64,000 bases of DNA from G963667675 sp965197565. Lineage in GTDB: Bacteria > Chloroflexota > Dehalococcoidia > Lucifugimonadales > UBA3495. Location of the stretch: positions 248,001 through 312,000 of the forward strand of contig CBDANK010000002.1 of the NCBI GenBank assembly GCA_965197565.1, read 5' to 3'. Both the position numbers and the translations under genes were made by a program. The notes below the pieces were generated by a model. It did no database searches and was not told the DNA's origin. It saw only the letters and a list, made by a program, of their open reading frames with translations. Positions 18,152 through 25,937 of this stretch are shown here, piece by piece (position 1 is the stretch's first letter; each line of letters opens with the position of its first letter).

Positions 18152-18187
18152 GAATACGTATTCTAGTGCTTTGCCACCGGTTGTCAA
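18152..18187 (-). promoter_or_regulatory. Promoter and candidate Zur/Fur operator of the metal operon
   Basis: On the minus strand a perfect -35 TTGACA (18182-18187), 16-bp spacer and -10 TAGAAT (18160-18165) precede the regulator start at 18121. A perfect 12-bp palindrome GAATACGTATTC (18152-18163) overlaps the -10 box, the classical position for a repressor site. A second imperfect palindrome, GCAAC-CA-GTTGC (18140-18151), abuts it. Autoregulation by the Fur-family protein is inferred. Confidence 0.6.
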
Positions 18188-18192
18188 GACTG

Positions 18193-18204
18193 TAACTGTT
18201 CAGA
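18193..18204. repeat. Solo end of MITE family 1
   Basis: TAACTGTTCAGA is identical to the left terminus of the 100-bp family-1 elements, but no matching right end follows within 100 bp. It sits 6 bp from the -35 box of the metal operon. A short palindromic block (CGTCCCGGCGCAGGCCGGGAC, about 18230-18250) of the dispersed GTCATTCCGG type follows. Confidence 0.4.
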
Positions 18205-18297
18205 CTTGATGAGGCGAATTCACTACCGTCGTCCCGGCGCAGGCCGGGACCCAGGAAAGCCCAGCTGCGGAAAGCCTTGAATTAACCGCCAGGCTCC

Positions 18298-18448
18298 TAG
18301 TATTACAACGACGCTTCCTCAATTTGGTCAGTCATTGGCCGGAAATAGCTTCGCGGAAGGCAAGGCCACCAAGCTGTCAAGCACGTGGGCAGGTTGCCAT
18401 AGAGAGGTCCTCAAGATCCTTTTCTTCTGAACCGTCGTTGTAATACTA
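18298..18448. repeat. 151-bp MITE-like element with 16-bp perfect TIRs
   Basis: TAGTATTACAACGACG (18298-18313) is the exact reverse complement of CGTCGTTGTAATACTA (18433-18448). The 119-bp interior has no ORF. No convincing target duplication is visible. It is in the 18188-18897 interval, which otherwise holds copies of MITE families 1 and 2 and no gene. Confidence 0.65.
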
Positions 18449-18526
18449 ACAAGGACTCCCTAGACTCCGGCCTTCGCCGGAGTGACGGGCTCGGAGGACC
18501 GGAATAACTCCTCAACACTGAACACT

Positions 18527-18626
18527 TATCTGTTCAGAGTTGGTCAGTACACTAACACGGAACCGCTCATCCTGAGCGCAGCGCATCGGAGTCGAAGGAC
18601 AGATTCCCTTCAAATCTGAGCAGTTA
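18527..18626. repeat. MITE family 1, copy B (100 bp)
   Basis: Ends TATCTGTTCAGA and TCTGAGCAGTTA bound a 100-bp interior nearly identical to the copy at 55583-55682 (ACACGGAACCGCTCATCCTG block followed by GAGTCGAAGGAC). Confidence 0.7.
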
Positions 18627-18686
18627 CTCAAGACTAATCAACAGGAATTGCCAAGGCGGGCGGCAAAGCGAGTGGGGGTAGGGCTT

Positions 18687-18883
18687 ATCGCATTGGAAAA
18701 CAACCCATCCGTCACTCCGGTCTGTCTGTCCATGCCGCAGCAGGCGAGTCTACGCACATTGCAGGGGCAGGCGGGAACTGCGGATGGCCTTATCTGCCTG
18801 TGCGCCCGCCTGTCGCAACGCGGGCAGGGAGATGCAGACCGGTTTTCATGACAATGGCCGGGTTGATCTCATTCAAATGCGAT
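18687..18883. repeat. MITE family 2, copy 1 (about 197 bp)
   Basis: It is bounded by ATCGCATT (18687-18694) and AATGCGAT (18876-18883). The left interior AACCCATCCGTCACTCCGG is shared with 33760-33815, and the right GATCTCATTCAAATGCGATTGC is the inverse of the left end at 50260. Confidence 0.55.
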
Positions 18884-18897
18884 TGCTCTAGCGCCGG

Positions 18898-19521
18898 TCA
18901 TGGGGAACCATTGCCCCAACGGTCAAAAGAACACACCTCGGACAGCGGCTTCCGTTGAGTTGGTCCAAAGCTTCCCCTAGGATAGCCCAAGGGTAAGCAG
19001 TAAACCACTTGGGCCGAATCCGGTATATTCAATAGCTGGTGCACCCGCTCCTCCACCTGGGGATGAAGAGTGGTGATAGTACCGCCTATCCCCAGGGAGC
19101 GGGCCGCTAGGAGCAGGTTCTGAGCGGAAGGGATGACTGAGGCCATGGAGCCAGACCCCTTAGCGGTAGCGCACAGCAAAACGATTACCGGAGCCTGACC
19201 TATCTGTTCGGCCAAGCGCATTGCAGACCTTCGGGTGCTTTTGCCGGGCGGTATATCCTCAGGACCTCGGATGCCCTCGTCCCGTCTCTTGGCCCACCAG
19301 GCTTCGTGATACAGTTGAGCGAACTCGGCCCGGACCTGGGGGTCTCGAATTACCAGGAAGTGCCAGGGCTGGACGTTTCCCCCATTGGGGGCGTGGATGG
19401 CGGCTTCCAAGATGTGGCCCAAGTCTTCGTCGGAAATGGACTCCGGCCTAAAGCGGCGGATGGCGCGCAGGCTGAAGATAGTCTCTCCCAGAGACATTGA
19501 CAAGCGGCTTTCCGTAGTCAT
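18898..19521 (-). CDS. Nitroreductase-family flavoprotein
   Basis: This protein of about 207 residues starts at 19521, where GGAGG lies upstream, rather than at 19584. Family features are the FMN-phosphate-binding RAIRRFRPE near the N-terminus, HAPNGGNVQPWHFLVIRD (FMN contacts), SVIPSAQNLLLAARSLGIG, and the terminal GYPRGSFGP. It reduces nitro- or quinone-type substrates, or another FMN-dependent target, with NAD(P)H; the exact substrate is not readable. The two bracketing neighbours are mobile elements, so genomic context gives no further hint. Confidence 0.85.
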   Translation of the reverse strand: MTTESRLSMSLGETIFSLRAIRRFRPESISDEDLGHILEAAIHAPNGGNVQPWHFLVIRDPQVRAEFAQLYHEAWWAKRRDEGIRGPEDIPPGKSTRRSAMRLAEQIGQAPVIVLLCATAKGSGSMASVIPSAQNLLLAARSLGIGGTITTLHPQVEERVHQLLNIPDSAQVVYCLPLGYPRGSFGPTQRKPLSEVCSFDRWGNGSP

Positions 19522-19768
19522 ATAACTCCTCCGATGAATTGTATGGCCGGTGGGAAGTTTAGTCTGGCTGGCGACCACGGTCAATCGCCGGTCCGGTTAA
19601 CCTCCAATCTTCCGATTCACTTCCCCAACTCAGGGTCTTTTCGGTTGTTCGTCGGAACTGTGATTTCTTTGGATTCCGGGATTTACAGGATTGGGAAATC
19701 AGGCGAATCCCTTAATCCGATGAATCCCGGTTCAGACCATTGCGCCAAGAACCAAAAGGCCCTAGTAG

Positions 19769-20425
19769 TCAGTCATGCTTGGAATCAAAGGGATAGAGCC
19801 GGTGAAGTTTGGTTCTGGCATCCTGGGTGTTGAACCGCCAGTGGATGGTGGCTTTTGCGGCGTTGCGCTCCTGCTCCAGAGCCTGGACTTCCTGCCGGAG
19901 GGTCTCCTCGTCTGGAAGTCGCTGTTTGAGGCAACAGCGGGCCAAAACGCTGAACTCGATCTCCGCCATATTCAGCCAACTGCCGTGCTTGGGGGTGTAG
20001 TGGAACTCCAGCCGTTTGGCGATGCGCCGGGCCTCGGCAGCCGGGAAGGTCTGGTACAGGGACGCCGGGCGATGGGTGTTCAGATTGTCCAGGACCACCC
20101 GCACCACCTGGGCTTCCGGGTAGGCTTCATCCACCAGCCAGCGCATCTGGTAGGCGAAGTCCTGCATGGTGCGCCGCTCGGTGACCGCCACATGGCGCCA
20201 GCCGGCCAGGGGCTCACAGGCCAGGAACAGGTTGCGGGTGCCCTCCCTGCGATACTCGTAGTCCTGCCGCGCTGGTCTCCCCGGCTGGGCTCGCAGCGGG
20301 GGCCGGGTGTCAGCCAGCAACTGGGTGGAGGTCTGGTCAAAGCAGACCAGCGGCCGCTGCGGGTCATAGGGTTCGGCGTACAAATCCAGCAGGTCCTCCA
20401 TGTGGGCCACGAACTCGGCGCTCAC
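19769..20425 (-). CDS. IS630 transposase, C-terminal catalytic part (orfB)
   Basis: It contains the DDE catalytic domain: VCFDQTS (first Asp), VLDNLNTH (second Asp) and LNMAEIEFSVL (Glu). The true reading frame begins further upstream, near 20470, where KNALKPWQKQEW.IPKVSAEF continues from orfA, so the first Met here is not the natural start. It probably needs a -1 frameshift at the A7 run to be made as an orfAB fusion. Confidence 0.85.
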   Translation of the reverse strand: MSAEFVAHMEDLLDLYAEPYDPQRPLVCFDQTSTQLLADTRPPLRAQPGRPARQDYEYRREGTRNLFLACEPLAGWRHVAVTERRTMQDFAYQMRWLVDEAYPEAQVVRVVLDNLNTHRPASLYQTFPAAEARRIAKRLEFHYTPKHGSWLNMAEIEFSVLARCCLKQRLPDEETLRQEVQALEQERNAAKATIHWRFNTQDARTKLHRLYPFDSKHD

Positions 20426-20922
20426 CTTGGGGATGCACCACTCCTGCTTCTGCCACGGCTTGAGGGCGTTTTTTTCAGGTGCAGCCGCACCGTCTCGTGG
20501 GATAGGGATGGCGCCAACCCCAACTCCACCACCTTGCCCGCCAAAAGGCGCAGGGTCCAGTGTTCATGTCCTTCCGGCGGTTCGGAGCAGGCCAAGGCGA
20601 TGAGGTGGGCTTCGCCACGGTCGTCCAGCTTCCGGTACCGATGGGCTTGGGGCCGGTCTTTCAGCACCCCTTCGGCGAAGCGCCGCAGCCCCGCTTCGGC
20701 GAAGCGCCGCTTGATCCGAAATACCGTGCCCTCGGTTACATCCAAGGCTTCCGCCACCTGGGGAGCGGTCCATCCCTCATCGGTCTTGAGCAGAATCCGT
20801 GCCCGGATGATCACCCGGGCTGAGCCTTTCCCTGCACGAATCAGATGCTGGAGTTGCTTCCGCTGTTCCGGCGTCAGCCCGACTCCATACTTCTCCCTGA
20901 CCATACCACCACCTCCCATCAA
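20422..20922 (-). CDS. IS630 transposase, N-terminal DNA-binding part (orfA)
   Basis: This 166-residue frame carries two helix-turn-helix segments of IS630 transposases: a Homeodomain-like region (AEALDVTEGTVFRIKRRFAEAGL) and a winged-helix segment (LLAGKVVELG...SHETVRLHLKK). Genuine homology ends at LKK, encoded by the A7 run near 20464-20470; the remaining 17 residues are out of frame. ATG choices at 20922 or 20904 are equally plausible. Confidence 0.85.
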   Translation of the reverse strand: MMGGGGMVREKYGVGLTPEQRKQLQHLIRAGKGSARVIIRARILLKTDEGWTAPQVAEALDVTEGTVFRIKRRFAEAGLRRFAEGVLKDRPQAHRYRKLDDRGEAHLIALACSEPPEGHEHWTLRLLAGKVVELGLAPSLSHETVRLHLKKTPSSRGRSRSGASPR

Positions 20923-21039
20923 TACTTTCCAAAGTCAGGGTAGCTCCTTCGGCCATCCTTTCGCATTACTATCTAAATCAAGTTTGACTCACTACTAGCC
21001 TCAACGACGGTCTCCTCATTCTACGGGCCCGGGATCGAG

Positions 21040-21045
21040 TATAAT
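21040..21045 (+). promoter_or_regulatory. -10 box upstream of ilvE
   Basis: A perfect TATAAT lies 59 bp before the ilvE start, with only a weak -35 candidate. It sits 42 bp beyond the IS630 end, so the element did not remove it. Confidence 0.35.
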
Positions 21046-21103
21046 ATCTACTCATCTTGGGGCCGGCTCCGGAGGCCAGTCCCACGGGAGGTCCATTCCC
21101 CTT

Positions 21104-22069
21104 ATGACCGAGCAAAAGCTGAAACAGGAACTCAAAGCCCGCTCTCAAGGCCATCCCAAATACCTCTGGCGGTCCGGAGATACGGTTGAATGGGACAAAG
21201 CGACGGTCCACGTCTCCATGCTGGGCTGGAGCGCCATCTCCGCGGTGTTCGAGGGACTCAGGGCCTACTGGAATGCCGATAGGGAACAACTTTATGTTTT
21301 TCATCTAGCGGCCCACCTGAAGCGCTTGTTCCAGTCCATGAAAATTATGCGGATGACCTCTCCTTACAGTAGAGAGGAACTAGCCCAAGCAATTATTTCG
21401 CTGCTAAGGGCCAACGGGTGCCGGTCCGACACCTACATTCAACCCCTGGCTTATTTTGGCGACAACGTACCCGGTTACCTGGCGATGCTGGAACAGCCCG
21501 GCGAGATACTTCTTATCTCCAGGGAAGCCCCTTCCGCGCTGGATGCGTCCAAGGCCGCCCATTGCAATGTGAGTAGCTGGACCCGAATCTCCGACAACGT
21601 CCTGCCGCCCAGGGTCAAGGCCATAACCAACTACCAAAACAGCCGGTACGTCTCCACTGAGTCTCGCATCAACGGCTACGATTACGGTATTATTTTGAAC
21701 CCCAACGGCAAGGTGGCCGAGGCTGGCTACGCTTGCATCTATATCATCCGCGACGGCGTGGCCATCACTCCGCCGGTGAGCGCCGGGATACTGGAAAGCA
21801 TCACCCGCGAGGCGGTGAAGGAGCTATTGGCGGAAGAGTTGCAGGTGCCTGTGGTGGAAAGGGACGTGGACCGTACAGAGCTTTACGTGGCCGACGAGGT
21901 TTTCATTTGCGGGACCGCCGTGGAGGTCCAGTCCGTCGGCTCTGTTGACCGGTACCAGGTGGGAGACGGAGAGCAGGGGCCGGTGGTGAGCCGGCTTAAG
22001 GCGGAGTTTCGCAACGTGGTCCAAGGAGACAGCTCCCGCCGTTCGGACTGGTGTACGCCGGTGTACTAG
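21104..22069 (+). CDS. ilvE: Branched-chain amino acid aminotransferase (class IV)
   Basis: This 321-residue PLP enzyme of fold type IV begins with YLWRSGDTVEWDKATVHVSMLGWSAISAVFEGLRAY. The PLP-binding Lys is in RVKAITNYQNSRYV (about residue 173) and the Glu of the cofactor site in GKVAEAGYACIYI. It interconverts branched-chain amino acids and 2-oxo acids. GGGAGG precedes the ATG by 11 nt. The stop codon overlaps the stop of the convergent gene: the TAG at 22067 and the CTA at 22066 share bases. Confidence 0.88.
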   Translation: MTEQKLKQELKARSQGHPKYLWRSGDTVEWDKATVHVSMLGWSAISAVFEGLRAYWNADREQLYVFHLAAHLKRLFQSMKIMRMTSPYSREELAQAIISLLRANGCRSDTYIQPLAYFGDNVPGYLAMLEQPGEILLISREAPSALDASKAAHCNVSSWTRISDNVLPPRVKAITNYQNSRYVSTESRINGYDYGIILNPNGKVAEAGYACIYIIRDGVAITPPVSAGILESITREAVKELLAEELQVPVVERDVDRTELYVADEVFICGTAVEVQSVGSVDRYQVGDGEQGPVVSRLKAEFRNVVQGDSSRRSDWCTPVY

Positions 22070-23538
22070 GTCAGGCGGCACCGGAAGGCCAGCATGGCCA
22101 ACGGTCCGGCCAGCATGGCCATCATCGCCAGGTCCCCGCCGCTTGCCCCGGACCGGCCGGAGAGGGAGCCAGAGCAACCCGCAGACGTCGCGCCTCCGTC
22201 TTTGTCCTCAACGGCATTAACCACGGTGGGTCCCGGAGTTGACGCCGGGGGCAAGGGAGTTGGCGATGGCCGCGACGCGGCGGTGGGCGGCGCGGGAGTG
22301 GAAGACGTCGCGGCCAGGGTAGGCCGGGCCGGAGTTGAAGTCGGCTCCGGGGTCGGGGTGGGAACGGCGGTGGGCGTGGCGGTCGGGTCGGGCAGCGCCA
22401 AGAGATTGCGTTCCTCTGGCCGCGGCAGGGGCTCCAGCCCTACCGACCTTCTCCATTCAGCGTCCAGATCATACTGGTCGAACCCGTAGACCATCTCCAG
22501 TGCTTGGTCGATGTCGAAAGAACTCCGGATAGCCTGCATCAACTCCGCTATCTTCTCCTCTCCATAGTTGGAGACCAAGTGCCGCACCACCGATTGCCCC
22601 TGCCCGTATGCGGTCAAAATATCGTCGCCGTCTCCCCAAAAGGTGCCTAAAGCCCAAAGGGGTTTGACGCTGTCGTTGAGTATTCCCCGGCGGAGAGCCC
22701 TAACATGTTCTGCGAAGGGTTCCAGGTTAGCGAACTCAGCCAGGCCTTCGTTCAGCCACGTCGGGACCCGAGTATGGGCGCGGCCGGTCACCTCAGCTAC
22801 GGCCAAGTGAACAATCTCGTGGGAAGTGACGCCTTTCACCGAAGCTCCCAATCCAGGTACAAGCACCACCCGCTCATCGCCGAAAGCGATCCCCTCAGTC
22901 CGGATAGGCCCTTCCCGTATACGAAGATTGAAAGGGAGAGCCGCTCTCATGTCGTCATAGCTGCGGTAGGAGACAATCCTGACCAGCTCTGAGGGATCAA
23001 AGCCCAATAAGAGCGCAGTCCGCTCCAGGGTTTTCCGGGCGGCATCCACAGTCGGTTGCGCCCGCGTTTCTCCTCCCTCTCCATAGTAATACACTGTTAT
23101 AACCCCAGAGGACAGTGTCAACCATTGGAAGCGAGAATCAGTGTAAACAATCTTCCGGTCCGGGGTCCGGTGGGTTGCCCCGATTGCGTCCCGAATTTCG
23201 AAGAAATAGCTTACCTCGGTCCCGGGAGGAATGTAGTTTGGCCCTCTTCCGGTTTGCAGAAGGGCTTCAGCACTAACCAGCTTGTCAGATTGGAAATCCA
23301 GTGTCTGGTAGGTCCTGACAGTAACCTTCCCCGTCTTTTTGAAAAATACCCGTATTTCTTCTATTTCATCGTTGCTGCCGGCGGTCAGGTAAAACCTGAC
23401 GGCGTTGGGGTACTGGTTTTCCGCACCAGCCTCGAGCACCCGGATGCCGCCTTCATCCGCCGATGCGGGAGACTCCATCCAAATGGATAGGACCGTCACC
23501 GACAGGATGGCTAGCCCAAAGAGAAATCGCCGCACCAT
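22066..23538 (-). CDS. Cell-envelope peptidase MA-like protein with CTERM-like tail
   Basis: This 490-residue protein has a signal peptide (FLFGLAILSVTVLSI...ASADEG). A beta-sandwich region (35-150) precedes a gluzincin-type domain: zinc motif HEIVH at 240-244 and the downstream Glu in WLNEGLAEF at about 264. A Pro/Thr/Ser-rich stalk (about 375-445) leads to a C-terminal tripartite signal: Cys455 in a Ser/Gly-rich patch, a hydrophobic helix (470-485) and basic residues (RCR at 486-488). This resembles MYXO-/Synerg-CTERM sorting tails. The family is predicted to be a metallopeptidase; substrate unknown. It converges with ilvE, overlapping 4 bp. Confidence 0.75.
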   Translation of the reverse strand: MVRRFLFGLAILSVTVLSIWMESPASADEGGIRVLEAGAENQYPNAVRFYLTAGSNDEIEEIRVFFKKTGKVTVRTYQTLDFQSDKLVSAEALLQTGRGPNYIPPGTEVSYFFEIRDAIGATHRTPDRKIVYTDSRFQWLTLSSGVITVYYYGEGGETRAQPTVDAARKTLERTALLLGFDPSELVRIVSYRSYDDMRAALPFNLRIREGPIRTEGIAFGDERVVLVPGLGASVKGVTSHEIVHLAVAEVTGRAHTRVPTWLNEGLAEFANLEPFAEHVRALRRGILNDSVKPLWALGTFWGDGDDILTAYGQGQSVVRHLVSNYGEEKIAELMQAIRSSFDIDQALEMVYGFDQYDLDAEWRRSVGLEPLPRPEERNLLALPDPTATPTAVPTPTPEPTSTPARPTLAATSSTPAPPTAASRPSPTPLPPASTPGPTVVNAVEDKDGGATSAGCSGSLSGRSGASGGDLAMMAMLAGPLAMLAFRCRLT

Positions 23539-23606
23539 CTGAGTTCCGGTTCCAGCGAGGCTTGAACCCGCCAGCAGCGGGGGGATCGGTTCCCCCGAGC
23601 AGTTGT

Positions 23607-24557
23607 TCAGGATTCCGGCGGCTCGGACACGTTTCTTAGAATATCATCCAGGGTCCGGTCCAAGGACGGGTCCAGCTCCACATGCTCTTCGAAGGGGGTA
23701 AAGGTGTAGTCGGACACGGCTCCGTCGATTAGCCGCTTGGCATCGGGATTAGATGAAGCGATCCGGTCCAACCGCTCCTGGAGGTCTTTCGATTCGTTGT
23801 CCCCAAGGGTCTGGAGCTCGGACAGGTCAACATCCAACTTGAACATGGACTTGAGTCTTCTCATGATGTCGTAGAAAGACCGGTGATCCCTGGTAATTCC
23901 CACTTGTTCGTTATTGGAGGTAACGAAAGGAAACATGGGGGCCATGGACCCGATGCGAAACATCTCCAAATCCGGGTGGTTAAAATGAGCTAGCGTAACC
24001 AGGGCCATAGCAATGGTTGGGCCTCTTCTCTCTCCGCTGCCGTAGCTGGAAAACTGCATTCCATATTTGTCCAGTGTCTCCCTCATGTCGGCTCTGCTAT
24101 AGACGCAGGTGATTCTCCTCTCCTTTTGGGGCGGCACCGGTCCGTTAACACCCTCAATAGCGGCGGTATGCTTGACGCCTAGTTCATTGATGGCTTGGAA
24201 AAAAGCTTCAGCGAAAATATCGATGCGGAACCAAGGCTCCTGACCCCGGAATATGATGAGCCCGTCGCCGGCGTCATAGAAATAGTTTTCCCGGTGCATC
24301 GGCCTGGTGGGCAGACCGTCTTCGTAGGACGTCAAGGGCCGAAAGGTGTCGTGGGTGCCCGCTACCTGGAAGGGGTAACACATATCCGAAACCGTCGGAC
24401 CCAATTCTCCGATCTTCTTCGCTCCCAATTTTTCGATTAAGTACCTGGGCAGACCGCCCGAAATCCCGCCTCCATCAGACCACTGCCGCCGCCAGCCGGC
24501 GATCAGGTACTGGGGGTTGGCTGGCTTTTCTTGGAATACCACCAGTTGGTCGACCAT
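23607..24557 (-). CDS. PAC2-family protein
   Basis: This 316-residue cytosolic protein matches the PAC2 (proteasome assembly chaperone/ATP-grasp-like) family: LIAGWRRQWSDGGGISGGLPRYLIEKLGAKKIGEL at the N-terminus, GLIIFRGQEPWFRIDIFAEAFFQAINELGV in the middle, and the C-terminal acidic helix region. Bacterial members occur without obvious function, sometimes next to the mycobacterial-type proteasome; no proteasome gene is in the window. AGGAG precedes the ATG at 24557. Confidence 0.7.
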   Translation of the reverse strand: MVDQLVVFQEKPANPQYLIAGWRRQWSDGGGISGGLPRYLIEKLGAKKIGELGPTVSDMCYPFQVAGTHDTFRPLTSYEDGLPTRPMHRENYFYDAGDGLIIFRGQEPWFRIDIFAEAFFQAINELGVKHTAAIEGVNGPVPPQKERRITCVYSRADMRETLDKYGMQFSSYGSGERRGPTIAMALVTLAHFNHPDLEMFRIGSMAPMFPFVTSNNEQVGITRDHRSFYDIMRRLKSMFKLDVDLSELQTLGDNESKDLQERLDRIASSNPDAKRLIDGAVSDYTFTPFEEHVELDPSLDRTLDDILRNVSEPPES

Positions 24558-24600
24558 GCGATTGTTCTCCTATGGGGTTGATAGATTAACCCAAAAGGTT

Positions 24601-24606
24601 ATTATA
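24601..24606 (-). promoter_or_regulatory. -10 box of the PAC2-family gene
   Basis: TATAAT on the minus strand lies 44 bp upstream of the ATG at 24557, with no good -35 at 16-18 bp. It is within the divergent intergenic space between this gene and the LLM gene at 24708. Confidence 0.3.
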
Positions 24607-24707
24607 CCCAATCACCACGGCCTATGCCCGCCGGATGTGCTATGATACCCTAGTGCCGGAATTTCAAGCTCCATTTCCTGGCGGGGCCACGTAGAACGGA
24701 GGCGATT

Positions 24708-25928
24708 ATGAAGCTCTCTTTCTTTCACTTGATGCCGTATCAGGACCTACCGGCGGACTTCGAAGCGCAGCATCGCAGCGCCTGGGTAGACCTGCCCAAC
24801 GAAAACTTCGACCCGGAGCTCGGCCGCCAGTACTACGGCGATTTTATAGACGAGCTAGAGTATGCCGATGCTCTCGGCTTCGACGGAGTGTGTGTCAACG
24901 AGCACCACAGCAACGCCTATGGCCTGATGCCGTCACCCAACATCATCGCGGCCACTCTGGCTCGAAGCACCTCGAAGGCGGCATTGATAGTGCTGGGGAA
25001 CAGCCTGGCCCTGTATCAGCCCTCGCTTCGCGTCGCCGAGGAAATGGCCATGTTGGACGTCATGAGCGGAGGGCGGCTGGTCGCCGGCTTCCCGGTGGGG
25101 ACCTCCATGGATACTACCTTCTCTTACGGTCAGGTCCCATTGGAGTTGCGGGAGCGCCACAACGAGGCCCATGACTTGATCATGCGGGCCTGGAAAGAGC
25201 GAAAGCCCTTCATATTCAACGGGAAATACAACAAGCTGCGCTACGTCAATATCTGGCCCAGGCCCTTGCAGCAGCCGCATCCGCCCGTGTGGATTCCCGG
25301 CAGCGGCAGCCTCGAGACCTGGGACTGGGTGCTGCAACGCAACTACGTGTATTGCTATCTGAGTTACTTCGGGTATCAACGCGGGCACCGGGTGGTCAAG
25401 GGTTTCTGGGACACCGCCGCAGCCCGGGGCGTCGATGACAATCCCTACCGTCTGGGATTTCTGCAGTTGGTCTGCGTTTCTGAGACCGACCAATCGGCGG
25501 AAGAGGAGTACGAGGAACACGTCAAGTATTTCTACCAGAAAATGCTGCGGGTGCACCCCCCATTTTCCGAGTCGCCGGGATACCGCTCCCTAAATTCCGT
25601 TCGGGAGTCGATACGCCCCCAAATGGGCCAGGAAACGCAGAAGGCCGGGGACTTGGGCTGGAAGGATTACATAGAACAAGGACACGTCATCGGGGGCAGC
25701 CCGGCTACTGTGCGAGAGAAACTGACCGAAGCTATCAAGCTGCTCCGGGTGGGCCACTTAATGGTGCTGTTGCAGATCGGCAGTATGCCCAAGGATTTGA
25801 CTCGCAAAAATATGGAGCTGTTCGTCCGAGAAGTGATGCCAAGCGTCAAAGATATGTGGAGCGAATATGACGACCCGTGGTGGCCGGAACGGGTCGGCGA
25901 ACCGTCGCTCGCTTTGACCGGAGATTAA
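24708..25928 (+). CDS. LLM-class flavin-dependent monooxygenase
   Basis: This 406-residue bacterial luciferase-like TIM-barrel protein has the family signature VNEHHSNAYG, followed by S-N-I-I-A-A-T-L, then SLRVAEEMAMLDVMSGGRLVAGFPVG. It would use FMNH2 (or F420H2) and O2 to oxidise organic substrates, including C-N or C-S bond cleavage in some members. It lies 9 bp before an alpha/beta hydrolase gene. Three other LLM paralogues occur in this window. The exact substrate is not readable. Confidence 0.85.
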   Translation: MKLSFFHLMPYQDLPADFEAQHRSAWVDLPNENFDPELGRQYYGDFIDELEYADALGFDGVCVNEHHSNAYGLMPSPNIIAATLARSTSKAALIVLGNSLALYQPSLRVAEEMAMLDVMSGGRLVAGFPVGTSMDTTFSYGQVPLELRERHNEAHDLIMRAWKERKPFIFNGKYNKLRYVNIWPRPLQQPHPPVWIPGSGSLETWDWVLQRNYVYCYLSYFGYQRGHRVVKGFWDTAAARGVDDNPYRLGFLQLVCVSETDQSAEEEYEEHVKYFYQKMLRVHPPFSESPGYRSLNSVRESIRPQMGQETQKAGDLGWKDYIEQGHVIGGSPATVREKLTEAIKLLRVGHLMVLLQIGSMPKDLTRKNMELFVREVMPSVKDMWSEYDDPWWPERVGEPSLALTGD

Positions 25929-25937
25929 AGGACCGAC

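Larger units (their letters stand above)
19763..20997 (-). mobile_element. IS630-family insertion sequence (complete)
   Basis: TA dinucleotides at 19763-19764 and 20996-20997 flank a 1231-bp element whose ends are inverted repeats: GTAGTCAGTCATGCTTGG at the left and, read inwards from the right, GTAGTGAGTCAAACTTGA (14 of 18 matching). TA target duplication and the DDE transposase identify an IS630/Tc1-mariner element. Two overlapping transposase frames fill it. The 240 bp to its left (19522-19762) contain only a dispersed repeat with GGATTTACAGGATTG. Confidence 0.85.

Noticed and set aside
18188..18897. CRISPR array or tRNA in the repeat-rich spacer
   Set aside because: The repeats are inverted and not evenly spaced direct repeats; no cloverleaf can be drawn.
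19775..20998. A 407-codon open frame on the plus strand
   Set aside because: It runs antisense to the IS630 transposase, which has clear DDE residues; the plus-strand translation has no family pattern.
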